Origin: Streptomyces sp. WMMC500
Lineage (GTDB): Bacteria; Actinomycetota; Actinomycetes; Streptomycetales; Streptomycetaceae
Assembly (NCBI RefSeq): GCF_027497195.1
Contig: NZ_CP114905.1
Span: 3,210,001-3,274,000 of the forward strand
Direction of reading: 5' to 3'
DNA length: 64,000 nucleotides
Positions 18,079-26,108 of this stretch are shown in pieces. A program made the position numbers and the translations under genes. Positions within the stretch are counted from its first letter, which is position 1; every line of letters begins with the position of its first letter. The notes beneath the pieces were generated by a model. The model saw only the letters and a list, made by a program, of their open reading frames with translations, was not told the DNA's origin and searched no databases.

Positions 18079-19116
18079 GTGAACAGTCTTTTGCCTTACC
18101 TGCCAGCAGACACCCGATACGACGCCATGACCTACCGCCGGACGGGTCGCAGCGGCCTGAAGCTCCCGGAGATCTCCCTCGGTCTCTGGCACAACTTCGG
18201 CGACGACCGCTCCCTGGAGTCGCAGCGCGCCATCCTGCGGCGCGCGTTCGACCTCGGAGTGACCCACTTCGACCTCGCGAACAACTACGGCCCGCCGCCC
18301 GGCTCCGCGGAGGAGAACTTCGGCCGGATCTTCGCCGCCGACTTCCGCCCGTACCGCGACGAGCTGGTGCTGTCGACCAAGGCGGGCTACGAGATGCAGC
18401 CGGGGCCGTACGGCGAGTGGGGCTCGCGCAAGTACCTGCTGTCGTCGCTGGACGCCTCGCTGGGCCGCATGGGCGTGGAGTACGTCGACATCTTCTACTC
18501 GCACCGCTACGACCCGGACACCCCGCTGGAGGAGACGATGGGCGCGCTGGCGTCCGCCGTGCAGCAGGGCAAGGCGCTGTACGTCGGCGTCTCCTCCTAC
18601 ACCGCGGAGCAGACGCGCGAAGCCGCCCGGCTGCTGCGGGAGATGGGCGTACGGCCGCTGATCCACCAGCCCTCGTACTCGATGATCAACCGCTGGACCG
18701 AGGACGACGAACTGCTCGACACCCTGGAGGCCGAGGGCATGGGCTGCATCGCCTTCGCGCCGCTGGCGCAGGGGATGCTGACCGACAAGTACCTGGACGG
18801 CATCCCCGAGGGGTCGCGGGCCGCGCAGAACAAGTCGCTGGACCCGAAGCTGCTGACGGACGAGGTCGTGCGGCGGCTGCGCGGGCTGAACGAGATCGCG
18901 CGCGGGCGCGGGCAGTCGCTGGCGCAGCTCGCGCTGGGCTGGGTGCTGCGGGACCCCCGGATGACGTCGGCGCTGATCGGCGCGTCGAGCGTGGCGCAGT
19001 TGGAGGCGAACGTCGCGGCGCTGGGCGCGGCGGAGCTGACGGCGGCGGAGCTGACGGAGATCGACGGGTTCGCGACGTCGACGAGCGGCGTGAACATCTG
19101 GGCGGGACGCGGCTGA
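18079..19116 (+). CDS. Aldo-keto reductase, YghZ/Gpr type
   Basis: A 345-residue NAD(P)H-dependent aldo-keto reductase closely resembling E. coli YghZ (L-glyceraldehyde 3-phosphate reductase, methylglyoxal detoxification). Family-specific segments are MTYRRTGRSGLKLPEISLGL, HFDLANNYGPPPGSAEENFG, the active-site Lys in LVLSTKAGYEM, the His in IFYSHRYDPDTPLEETM, and the cofactor-binding LIGASSVAQLEANV near the C-terminus. The GTG at 18079 gives the same N-terminal length as E. coli YghZ; an internal ATG at 18127 would start at MTYRRTG. It is divergent from the prenyltransferase gene and ends at a clear hairpin. Confidence 0.92.
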   Translation: MNSLLPYLPADTRYDAMTYRRTGRSGLKLPEISLGLWHNFGDDRSLESQRAILRRAFDLGVTHFDLANNYGPPPGSAEENFGRIFAADFRPYRDELVLSTKAGYEMQPGPYGEWGSRKYLLSSLDASLGRMGVEYVDIFYSHRYDPDTPLEETMGALASAVQQGKALYVGVSSYTAEQTREAARLLREMGVRPLIHQPSYSMINRWTEDDELLDTLEAEGMGCIAFAPLAQGMLTDKYLDGIPEGSRAAQNKSLDPKLLTDEVVRRLRGLNEIARGRGQSLAQLALGWVLRDPRMTSALIGASSVAQLEANVAALGAAELTAAELTEIDGFATSTSGVNIWAGRG

Positions 19117-19164
19117 GAGCCGGTGCCGGGGGCGCCGGAGGCGGGCCGTCGGCGGAAAGGGAAC

Positions 19165-19197
19165 GGGCCGGTCCGTGGGGGGGATACGGACCGGCCC
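19165..19197 (+). terminator. Hairpin terminator after the aldo-keto reductase
   Basis: Perfect 12-bp arms GGGCCGGTCCGT (19165-19176) and ACGGACCGGCCC (19186-19197) with a 9-nt loop, about 50 bp after the stop. Confidence 0.85.
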
Positions 19198-19397
19198 GAG
19201 GGGGGGAGTTCCACCATAACCCAGGGTGAGGGGTGCTCAGTACCGGAACGGACGGGTCACCTCGAAATGTGCTCGCTCGGTGACACTGCGTATACGAACT
19301 CCACTGCGATCAGGTCACTCGCACGGGGCGGCGCGCGGCCCACGGGAGAGGTACGGGGGGCATACGGGGCGTACGGGAGCAGTCGTCCCCGCGCCGC

Positions 19398-20126
19398 TCA
19401 GCCGGCCGCCAGTCCCCCGACGACGAGGCCCGCGAAGGCCCCGACGATCATGAAGGGGCCGAACGCGATGCCCGTCTTCCGGCCGACCCGGCGGGCCGCC
19501 AGCATGGTCACCGCGTATCCCGCGCCCAGCAGCAGACCGGCGAACGAGCCCGTGAACAGGACGTCCCACCCGTACCAGCCGAGCGCGACGCCCAGCACGA
19601 GCGCCAGCTTCACGTCCCCGAAGCCCATGCCGGCGGGGTTGAGGAAGAAGAGCAGGAAGTAGACCGCCCCCAGCGCGATGCCGCCCAGCAGGGCGCGCGT
19701 CCACGATCCCGCGCCTCCTACGAGCGCCGCACCCCCCAGCAGCACCACGGCCGCCCCCGCCAGCGGCAGTGTCAGGACGTCCGGGAGCCGCCGCACCGCC
19801 CGGTCGACGGCGAAGAGCAGGACCCCGAAGGGCGCCAGCAGCAGCCAGACGGCCAGCTCCGGCTCGGCGCCGGTGGCGGCGGCGAGCGCGGCGCAGGCGG
19901 CGGCGGTCGCGGTGGCCGGGAGCGGGGCGCGCAGGCCGTACGGGCCCTCCCCGCACTCCCTGCACGTCGCCGGGCCGGCCCAGCCGGCGAGCGGGTGCTC
20001 CTGCGGACAGCGGTCGCGCCACGGCTCGTCGGCGGCCACGGAGAGCCGGTAGGCGGCCCGGGGCAGCAGGGCCCCCGCGGCGGCGCCGTAGCCGGCGGCG
20101 AGGACGACGAGGAGGACGGCGAGCAC
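19398..20126 (-). CDS. Prepilin peptidase (A24 family)
   Basis: A 242-residue integral membrane aspartyl protease predicted to process the Flp-type prepilins and TadE/G pseudopilins of the Tad locus further along this strand. Both catalytic aspartates are visible: one in DRAVRRLPDVLT and one in the hallmark GMGFGDVKLAL. A Cys-containing N-terminal segment (CPQEHPLAGWAGPATCRECG) resembles a reduced version of the zinc-binding loop of bifunctional PilD enzymes, but the full methyltransferase domain is not obvious. There are about seven hydrophobic segments. It is separated from the main pilus operon by five genes. Confidence 0.88.
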   Translation of the reverse strand: MLAVLLVVLAAGYGAAAGALLPRAAYRLSVAADEPWRDRCPQEHPLAGWAGPATCRECGEGPYGLRAPLPATATAAACAALAAATGAEPELAVWLLLAPFGVLLFAVDRAVRRLPDVLTLPLAGAAVVLLGGAALVGGAGSWTRALLGGIALGAVYFLLFFLNPAGMGFGDVKLALVLGVALGWYGWDVLFTGSFAGLLLGAGYAVTMLAARRVGRKTGIAFGPFMIVGAFAGLVVGGLAAG

Positions 20127-20331
20127 GGGGTGAGCCTAACGGCGGTCCGGCGGGCGGGGCAGGGGCGGGTCGAGGACCGTACGGCGGCGGTACGGCCGCC
20201 GTCCCGCGGCGGTCCGGCGGGGATGGGGCGGCGGGGTTGCGCGGGGGTACGGTGGCGGCTCGGGGGCCGGGCCGGGAACCGTCCGGGGTGCGGCTCCGGG
20301 TTCGCAGCGACACCACGGGGAGACGCCCGCC

Positions 20332-20715
20332 ATGCCCACCTGGCCCGACGGACCGGCCACGCTCACCGTCGGCGGCGGCGCGGCCCCGCTGCCGCTGGAG
20401 GTCGCGTCCTCCTTCGCCCGCCGCAGCCGCGGCCTCCTCGGCCGCGCCGGCCTGGCCGGCGCCGTCCTCCTCACCCCCGCCCAGGGTGTCCACACCTTCG
20501 GCATGCGCTTCGCCATCGACGTCGCGTACCTCGACCGCCGGCTGACCGTCCTGGCCGTACGCACCATGCCCCCCGGCCGCCTCGGCCGCCCCCGGCTGCG
20601 GGCCCGGCACGTACTGGAGGCGGAGGGGGGCGCCTTCGCCGGATGGGGCGTACGGCCCGGGGTGCGCCTCGGCGTCGGCCCCGCCCCCGCGGCGGGCGGC
20701 CCGGGGCCGGACTGA
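20332..20715 (+). CDS. DUF192 domain-containing protein
   Basis: A 127-residue protein of the DUF192 family. The core shows LEVASSFARRSRGLLGRAGLAGAVLL, the central GVHTFGMRFAIDVAYLDRRLTVLAV (the conserved HT-M--IDV pattern) and ARHVLEAEGGAFAGWGVRPG. The family forms a small beta-barrel of unknown function, often exported; no signal peptide is seen here. GGGGAGA precedes the ATG by about 8 nt. It is divergent from the prepilin peptidase, which may hint at a pilus connection, but this is only positional. Confidence 0.85.
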   Translation: MPTWPDGPATLTVGGGAAPLPLEVASSFARRSRGLLGRAGLAGAVLLTPAQGVHTFGMRFAIDVAYLDRRLTVLAVRTMPPGRLGRPRLRARHVLEAEGGAFAGWGVRPGVRLGVGPAPAAGGPGPD

Positions 20716-20841
20716 CCGGCGGGGACAGACCGGGCGGGGGGAGCGTCGGTGGCGCTCGCTACGATCGAAAACGACCGTGATCGGGGCCCCGGCGCACCGG
20801 CCTCGACGCGGACGACGTACGGACGTACAGGGGGCACCACC

Positions 20842-21780
20842 GTGGGGATATTCGGTCGCAAGCCGCGCCGCGACGGGCGGGACACCACGCGCGACGCCTC
20901 GTTCGAGTTCTTCTCCGAGGACGAGGGCGCCCGCTTCCGCGCCGGGGTCCACGCGGCCTTCGCCGAGCAGGGGCTGGAGGTGACGGTGGGCACGGACGCC
21001 GTGACCGACAGCTCGGGCCGGCAGTTCGGCCTGGGCAACCTGGCGGCGGTCTGCCACAACGACGCCCGCGGGCCGCGCGTCTGGCCCGAACTGACCCGCC
21101 GCCACATCGGCATCATGCTGCGGGCCATGGACGGGCCCTCGGTGCTGGACACCATGCCGGCGGAGAAGTTCCGCGCCCAGCTCTTCCCGCGGCTGCTCCC
21201 CGACGAGATGGCCGGCTCCGAGGGCTTCGACTACGCGCGCCCGCTCGCCGAGGGGCTGCGCGAGGTGCTGGCGCTCGACCTCCCGGAGAGCGTCATGGTC
21301 CTCCCCCGCTCCTCGCTGGAGCCCTTCGGCGAGGTCGGCGTGCTGCGGGCGCGGGCGCTGGACAACCTGCGCGGGCTGCCCGTCGAGGCGCACGAGACGA
21401 TCGAGCAGGAGACGGGCGGCCGCGTCGACGTGGTGATGGGCGAGTCGATGTTCACGGCGAGCCTGGTGCTGATGCTGGACGAACTGGTGCCCCGGATCAC
21501 CGGCCGCGCCCTGAGCACGGACGGCGCCCTCGTGGCGGTGCCGTTCCGGCACCAGCTCGCGTTCCACGCGATCCGCGACCGGCACGTGATAGCCGGCCTC
21601 AACACCCTCGCGCAGTTCGCCGTGGCGGGGTTCGAGGAGGGCGTCGGGCGGATCACGCCGGACGTCTACTGGTGGCGGGCCGGTTCGCTGACCCGGCTCA
21701 GCGCGCTGGACGAGGACGGCATCAAGATCATGGTGGACGGGGAGTTCCAGGCGGTGCTGGAACGGCTCATCGAGGGCTGA
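20842..21780 (+). CDS. Conserved actinobacterial protein of unknown function
   Basis: A 312-residue, probably cytoplasmic protein that I cannot assign. No signal peptide or membrane segment is visible. Composition is mixed alpha/beta with recognisable blocks such as GLGNLAAVCHNDARGPRVW and VGRITPDVYWWRAGSLTRL. The GTG at 20842 (MGIFGRKPRRDG) follows a G-rich ribosome binding site by about 8 nt and fits better than an upstream in-frame GTG at 20749, whose added residues look non-coding. It lies between a DUF192 gene and a small orphan gene, all on the plus strand. Confidence 0.7.
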   Translation: MGIFGRKPRRDGRDTTRDASFEFFSEDEGARFRAGVHAAFAEQGLEVTVGTDAVTDSSGRQFGLGNLAAVCHNDARGPRVWPELTRRHIGIMLRAMDGPSVLDTMPAEKFRAQLFPRLLPDEMAGSEGFDYARPLAEGLREVLALDLPESVMVLPRSSLEPFGEVGVLRARALDNLRGLPVEAHETIEQETGGRVDVVMGESMFTASLVLMLDELVPRITGRALSTDGALVAVPFRHQLAFHAIRDRHVIAGLNTLAQFAVAGFEEGVGRITPDVYWWRAGSLTRLSALDEDGIKIMVDGEFQAVLERLIEG

Positions 21781-21954
21781 GCCCGAACCCCCGGGGGTTG
21801 CACGGAAGTTGCCGGGCGGTGGACCGCCGGCGGCCGGCCGGCCGACACCCCGCGACGTACCCCGGGGCGCCCTGGTAAGCGCGTACGCACCCGGCCTACG
21901 GTGGAGGGCGAAGAGCCGGCGGGAGACTGCGGCAGGGAGCCGAAGGAAGCAGCC

Positions 21955-22323
21955 ATGGGCGACTGGTGGTCCATCGAGGTGTTCGACGCCCACTCCTCCG
22001 CGCTGCGGTGGAAGGACGCGTACGAGTACGCGCTCGTCGAGTCGGCGATAAGCAACCGGGCGACGACGTGGGACTGGCACGTCCACTCCCGCGGGATCGT
22101 CTTCGAGATCGCGTTCCGGGAGGAGAGCGACGGCGAGGCGTGGTGCCGGCTGCCGGGCGTACGGGCGGCCCTGGACGCCGTACCCGACCCGGAGGCCGGG
22201 CTCCTCGTCCGCCGCGGCCCGGACGGCACCCCCTGCTGCCGCGGCACGCGGCGGCCGCGCCAAGCCCCGTCCGCCGCGGCGGCGTCGGCGGAGCCGCCTG
22301 CGCCGCCGGCGCCCGCGGGCTGA
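21955..22323 (+). CDS. Small conserved streptomycete protein
   Basis: A 122-residue protein starting MGDWWSIEVFDAHSSALRW. The first 80 residues are Trp-rich (WDWHVHSRGIVFEIAF) and look like a compact domain seen in Streptomyces genomes as a hypothetical family. The C-terminal 35 residues are Ala/Pro-rich and disordered. The ATG has AAGGAAG about 7 nt upstream. No catalytic motif is apparent and I propose no function. Confidence 0.65.
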   Translation: MGDWWSIEVFDAHSSALRWKDAYEYALVESAISNRATTWDWHVHSRGIVFEIAFREESDGEAWCRLPGVRAALDAVPDPEAGLLVRRGPDGTPCCRGTRRPRQAPSAAAASAEPPAPPAPAG

Positions 22324-22522
22324 CGCGAGGGCCCGCACGCGGGAGGAGCGCGCGCACGCCGGAGAAGCGCGCGAACGCGCGGAATCGGCGGGAACAGTGG
22401 GATCCGCGGGAACTATGTGCCGCGCCCTGTCGTCATTCGTTTCGAGGTCTTGTGCCCGCATTGGGCGGCCTTGGGCGCGTCGTGGTCCGGCGCGCGGTAC
22501 GTGACCATACGGCGGGAGACCG

Positions 22523-22741
22523 ATGAGCACCGAGCACGGCCCTGGCGGCCTGGAATGGCACAGGAGCAGCTACAGCCGCGGGGCCGGGGCCAAGTGCGTG
22601 GAGGTCGCCGCCGGCGACGGTGCGGTGCACGTGCGGGACTCCAAGACGCCGGACGGGCCGGTGCTGACGTTCACGCCGGAGGCGTGGGCGGCGTTCACGG
22701 CGTACGCGACGCGCACGCCCGGGACGGTGCGCAGGTTCTGA
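22523..22741 (+). CDS. DUF397 domain-containing protein
   Basis: A 72-residue DUF397 protein: WHRSSYSRGAGAKCVEVA, VHVRDSKTPDGPVLTFTPEAW and a short C-terminus match the family throughout. In Streptomyces these small proteins usually sit beside an XRE-family regulator (WhiJ/BldB-type gene pairs), where they modulate developmental repression. Here no helix-turn-helix gene is adjacent on either side, so this is an orphan copy whose partner must be elsewhere. Confidence 0.85.
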   Translation: MSTEHGPGGLEWHRSSYSRGAGAKCVEVAAGDGAVHVRDSKTPDGPVLTFTPEAWAAFTAYATRTPGTVRRF

Positions 22742-22823
22742 GCCCGCGGGGCCGGGGGCCCCGGGGCTCCGGGGCTCCGGCGCCCGGGCGGGGCCGTCGT
22801 CGCCGTGCCGGCGGACCTCCGGG

Positions 22824-23450
22824 TCACTGCGCGCGGGGGAAGCTCACCTCGACCCGCCGGTTCTGCTTCCGGCCCTCTTCCGTGGCGTTGTCGGCGATGG
22901 GGTAGTCCTCGCTGTAGCCGCGGACGACGTAGGTGACGTCGGCTGCCTGGAGGGTGTTGGTGAGCTCCTGGTGCACGGCGTTGGCGCGGTTCTTGGAGAG
23001 GGTGACGCCGTGCTCGTACGACCCGAGGTCGTCGGTGAAGCCGAAGACGCGCACGGTGTCGGGGTCGTTCTGCTCGATCTCGTCGGCGATGGCGGCGATC
23101 CGGGAGCGCGCCTGGCCGGTGAGCGTGGCGCTGTCCTTGGGGAAGAGCACTTCGGCCTGGAGCGCGATGGTGATGGTCGAGTTGGAGTCGGACCGCCGCT
23201 CCTCACCGCCCTGGGTCTCGACGACGGAGACGATGTCCAGCACCTTGGGCTCGGCGAGGGTGGCACCGTCCTCGAGCCGGAGATCGGGGTCGTTGGCGTC
23301 CGTCTCGACGGGTGGGGGCGCGGAGGTGGTGGTACCGGGCGGTGAGGACGGGACGGGGACGTCGTCCTGCGCGGGCAGCGCCTGGGCGACGCCGGGGGTG
23401 GCGGCGAGGAACGAGGCGAGGGCGAGCGCTACGGCTGTGCGGGAGGGCAT
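22824..23450 (-). CDS. Secreted OmpA-C-like domain protein
   Basis: About 208 residues. A signal peptide (MPSRTAVALALASFLAATPG to AQA) and a Pro/Ser/Thr linker precede a C-terminal OmpA-like domain (about 95-208) with LFPKDSATLTGQARSRIAAIA, VFGFTDDLGSYEHGVTLSKNRANAV and the terminal GRKQNRRVEV. The conserved Asp and Arg of the domain (TDD, NRR) normally bind diaminopimelate in peptidoglycan. It is the last gene of the minus-strand pilus-linked group, one base after a lipoprotein gene. I prefer the ATG at 23450, preceded by GAGGTG; a GTG at 23462 would add four residues. Confidence 0.85.
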   Translation of the reverse strand: MPSRTAVALALASFLAATPGVAQALPAQDDVPVPSSPPGTTTSAPPPVETDANDPDLRLEDGATLAEPKVLDIVSVVETQGGEERRSDSNSTITIALQAEVLFPKDSATLTGQARSRIAAIADEIEQNDPDTVRVFGFTDDLGSYEHGVTLSKNRANAVHQELTNTLQAADVTYVVRGYSEDYPIADNATEEGRKQNRRVEVSFPRAQ

Positions 23451-23463
23451 CGCGGTGCTCACC

Positions 23464-24060
23464 TCAGTCCGTGATCTCGACTGTGACGGGCGGGAACGTG
23501 GGGAGTTGGAACTCGACCTCGGTGGTGTCGTCGGGCGGCGCGGGGAACTGAATGTAGACGGGGACGGTCTTGCCGGCTTCGAGGATGCTCAGCCCGGAGG
23601 TGCACAGGCAGCGCTTGTCGGTGTCGCGCAGGGCGTAGTAACGCTTCTTCCCTTCCCCGTCCACCAGCGTGGCGCCCATGAGTGAGGTCTTGTCCACCCC
23701 TTCCTCACTGCCGGCCCATAGGTGCGTGTCCAGGTAGGACTCCTCGCCGGTGTTCTCCAACTCCCCCTTCAGCGTCACGAAGCCGCCGGAGTCCCGCCGG
23801 ATTTCCATGACGCCGAGGACGACGCCGGCCTGGTTCTTCACCTCGACGATCGGCTCCTCCGGAAGGTCCTCCTCGCCCTGGTCCTGACTTCCACCGTCCT
23901 GGTCGTTCTTGTCCTGCGCCTGGGAGGAGTCGGACGACTTCCCGTCGTCGCCACCGTCCCCGTCTCCGCTGCCGCAACCGGCGGCGGAGAGGGCCAGACC
24001 GACAGCCAGCGCCGCGGCGGCGATCCCCTGGACGGCTCTGCTGGTGCGCCACATGCTCAT
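23464..24060 (-). CDS. Putative lipoprotein of the pilus-linked operon
   Basis: A 198-residue lipoprotein. After a signal peptide comes the lipobox LSAAGC (Cys29), an acidic Gly/Ser/Asp/Gln linker to about residue 70, and a C-terminal beta-rich domain with DKRCLCTSGLSILEAGKTVPVYIQFPAPP. The domain resembles exported immunoglobulin-like or DUF4352-like folds but I cannot name it. AAGGAA precedes the ATG by about 7 nt. It sits 18 bp after the TadG-like gene and 1 bp before the OmpA-like gene, so all three are probably co-transcribed; wall-binding OmpA and lipoprotein could anchor the pilus machine. Confidence 0.75.
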   Translation of the reverse strand: MSMWRTSRAVQGIAAAALAVGLALSAAGCGSGDGDGGDDGKSSDSSQAQDKNDQDGGSQDQGEEDLPEEPIVEVKNQAGVVLGVMEIRRDSGGFVTLKGELENTGEESYLDTHLWAGSEEGVDKTSLMGATLVDGEGKKRYYALRDTDKRCLCTSGLSILEAGKTVPVYIQFPAPPDDTTEVEFQLPTFPPVTVEITD

Positions 24061-24078
24061 GTGCCAGGTTCCTTCGCT

Positions 24079-24720
24079 TCATTCGACGAGACGTACGGAG
24101 AAGAGGTCGTCCGGCTCGGGGAGGAGGTCGATGTCGTCGGGGTCGATGGACCAGTCGCCGCCCTCGCAGTCGAGTTCCAGCGGCGGCGGCTCGTCCCGGT
24201 CCTCGTCGCGGTCTTCGTCCCGGTCCTCGTCCCCGCCACCGCCTGCGTCGTCTCCCTCGGGCTCCTTCAGGTCACACCGGGATTCGAGCACCGCCGTCGC
24301 CGTGGCCTCGGAGCGCTTGTTCTCCGTTCCCGGGACGAGCGTGTCCCCGACGGCCTCGCGATTCCGCACCGTCACGGTGAAACCGTCGTCCGGGTCGTAG
24401 ACACGGTCGCACGCGGTTGTGTCCGCGCCGTTCTTGGCGGCGAAGTCCTGCGCCGCGGCGCAGGCGGACCCGTAGTCGAAGCCCTCGCCACCGAGGATGT
24501 CGTCCCACGAGCCGGGGTCGAGGACCGTGTCCAAGAGCCCCTCCGACAGTTGCTCGCGCGCGTCGTGGGCGGCGGCCAGCGCGGCGGCGTCGGCCGCCCC
24601 TTGGGCGTAGTTGCGGTGCGCCACGGCCTGGCCGACCGCGAAGTACGCGACGGCCAGAAAGAGCAGTCCGCCGATGGCCGTGATGTAGAGGGGAAATGCC
24701 TGCCCGGCATCGGACCTCAG
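24079..24720 (-). CDS. TadE/TadG-like pilus assembly protein, non-ATG start
   Basis: About 213 residues. The N-terminus has SDAGQAFPLYITAIGGLLFLAV, a TadG/Flp-type membrane segment with the Gly-Gln-Ala-Phe-Pro motif typical of actinobacterial TadG-like proteins. It is followed by GQAVAHRNYAQGAADAAALAAAHDAREQ (helical pilin-like region) and an acidic C-terminus with EDRDEDRDEDRD repeats. No ATG, GTG or TTG exists in frame near the expected start. The best candidate is CTG at 24720-24718, which overlaps the TGA of the Flp pilin gene, implying translational coupling. An ATG nearby at 24710 is out of frame. Confidence 0.72.
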   Translation of the reverse strand: MRSDAGQAFPLYITAIGGLLFLAVAYFAVGQAVAHRNYAQGAADAAALAAAHDAREQLSEGLLDTVLDPGSWDDILGGEGFDYGSACAAAQDFAAKNGADTTACDRVYDPDDGFTVTVRNREAVGDTLVPGTENKRSEATATAVLESRCDLKEPEGDDAGGGGDEDRDEDRDEDRDEPPPLELDCEGGDWSIDPDDIDLLPEPDDLFSVRLVE

Positions 24721-24923
24721 GGCAGTTTGTCGATCTGCGCCTTGATCTTGCTGAGGATCGTGTCCCCCAGCCCCGACTGGATCAGCACCAGCACGATCAC
24801 CACGGCCACCGCGATGATCCCCAGATACTCCACCGCCGTCTGCCCCCGATCGCGCTCGCGTCCGCGGCGCAGCCGCTGAGTCGCGGCCAGGGACCTCAGC
24901 AGCACGTCGTTGGGTTTCCACAT
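24717..24923 (-). CDS. flp: Flp-type pilin
   Basis: A 68-residue pilin precursor: MWKPNDVLLRSLAATQRL, basic residues, then RGQTAVEYLGIIAVAVVIVL and a short hydrophilic tail ending KAQIDKLP. The Gly-Gln-Thr-Ala-Val-Glu-Tyr junction matches Flp prepilin processing sites (cleavage after Gly, Glu at +5), and the Glu-Tyr pair is the Flp signature. GGAGG lies 9 nt before the ATG. This is the presumed major subunit of a Tad pilus. It is the first gene of a four-gene group with the TadG-like protein, lipoprotein and OmpA-like protein. Confidence 0.85.
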   Translation of the reverse strand: MWKPNDVLLRSLAATQRLRRGRERDRGQTAVEYLGIIAVAVVIVLVLIQSGLGDTILSKIKAQIDKLP

Positions 24924-25199
24924 GCGGTCTACCTCCGGAGTCGGACAACGCGGCCGTTGCCGTCGGTCCGTCAAGCCAATTGTGGTCTGCATGAGCGGAC
25001 TTGGCGCCAGGAACGGCCATTTTCCGTCCTCCCCCTCGGCGCCCGCCTTACACCTGCGGCGGCCCGCCCCGCAGCGCGTAAACGTGCGCTGCGTAACCGG
25101 CCGCTTGCCGACTGTCCCACACCCCCCTCGCGCATGCGAAGGGGGCGGAGCGGAATACCCCGGGATGTCCGGCTGCCGGGTGGTGTCGGTCGGTCCGGG

Positions 25200-25205
25200 T
25201 ACCGT
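25200..25205 (+). promoter_or_regulatory. -10 box of a likely leaderless promoter (LLM gene)
   Basis: TACCGT fits TANNNT and ends 6 nt before the ATG at 25212; no ribosome binding site is visible before that ATG. Confidence 0.5.
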
Positions 25206-25211
25206 CGGCGC

Positions 25212-26084
25212 ATGACGAGACTTGCCACCGTGTTCATCCCCCAGTTCCCTCCCGAGCAGCTTCGCGCCGTGGCCCGGGCCGCCGACGAGGCCGGGATCGA
25301 CGAGTTGTGGGTGTGGGAGGACTGCTTCTACGAGAGCGGGGTCGCCACCGCCGCCGCCGTGCTCGCCTGGACCGAGCGGGTGCACGTCGCCATCGGGATC
25401 CTGCCCGTGCCGCTGCGGAACGTCGCGCTGGTCGCCATGGAGGCCGCCACCCTGCACCGGCTGTTCCCCGGGCGGGTGACGCTCGGGGTGGGGCACGGGG
25501 TGCAGTCGTGGATGGGGCAGGTCGGGGCGCGGGCCGGGTCGCCGCTGACGTTGCTGCGGGAGCATCTGACCGCGCTGCGCGCGCTGCTCGCCGGGGAGAA
25601 CGTCACCGTCGACGGGCGGTACGTCAAGCTCGACGGCGTCGGGCTGGCCTGGCCGCCGGCCGGGGCGCCGCCGGTGTTCTCCGGGGGTACGGGGCCCAGG
25701 ACGCTGCGGCTCACCGGGGAGGCGGCCGACGGGACGATCCTCGCCGGGGGTGCCTCGCCCGAGGTGGTGCAGGAGGCCGCCGAGGCGGTGCGGGCCGGGC
25801 GGGAGGCCGCCGGGCGGGGCGGGGAGCATCCGCTCGTGGCCTCGGTCCTCGTCGCCACCGGCCCGGGCGCCGAGCGGCGGCTCGCCGAGGACGCCCGCCG
25901 GATGGGCTGGGATCCCGCCGCCGAGGCGCACGTCGCCGGGGACGCGGCGGCGGTCGCCGCCGCGGTGGACCGCTGGGCGGCGGCCGGGGCGACGACGGTG
26001 GTGCTGCAGCCGACGGCCGACGAGCCGGATCCGGTGGCCTTCGTGCGGTGGGTGGCGGAGGAGGTGCGTCCGCTGGTGTCGTAG
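25212..26084 (+). CDS. LLM-class F420/FMN-dependent oxidoreductase
   Basis: A 290-residue luciferase-like TIM-barrel oxidoreductase. Segments typical of the F420-dependent branch are visible: DEAGIDELWVWEDCFYESG, VHVAIGILPVPLRNVALVAMEAATL, FPGRVTLGVGHGVQSWMGQVG, GENVTVDGRYVKL and PPVFSGGTGPRTLRLTGEAADG. Such enzymes reduce or oxidise diverse substrates using coenzyme F420; the substrate here is unknown. It is transcribed against the surrounding pilus genes and splits the locus into two parts, probably from its own leaderless promoter. Confidence 0.88.
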   Translation: MTRLATVFIPQFPPEQLRAVARAADEAGIDELWVWEDCFYESGVATAAAVLAWTERVHVAIGILPVPLRNVALVAMEAATLHRLFPGRVTLGVGHGVQSWMGQVGARAGSPLTLLREHLTALRALLAGENVTVDGRYVKLDGVGLAWPPAGAPPVFSGGTGPRTLRLTGEAADGTILAGGASPEVVQEAAEAVRAGREAAGRGGEHPLVASVLVATGPGAERRLAEDARRMGWDPAAEAHVAGDAAAVAAAVDRWAAAGATTVVLQPTADEPDPVAFVRWVAEEVRPLVS

Positions 26085-26108
26085 CGCGGCACGGTAGCCC
26101 GCCCGCGC

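Noticed and set aside
19226..19397. Small plus-strand ORF or RNA gene after the aldo-keto reductase
   Set aside because: Only weak open frames, no ribosome binding site and no conserved RNA fold recognised; the region is best read as spacer.
24696..25211. N-terminal extension of the LLM oxidoreductase frame
   Set aside because: The ATG at 25212 begins the family-typical TRLATVFIPQFPPEQL and follows a -10 box; the upstream frame overlaps the Flp gene antisense.
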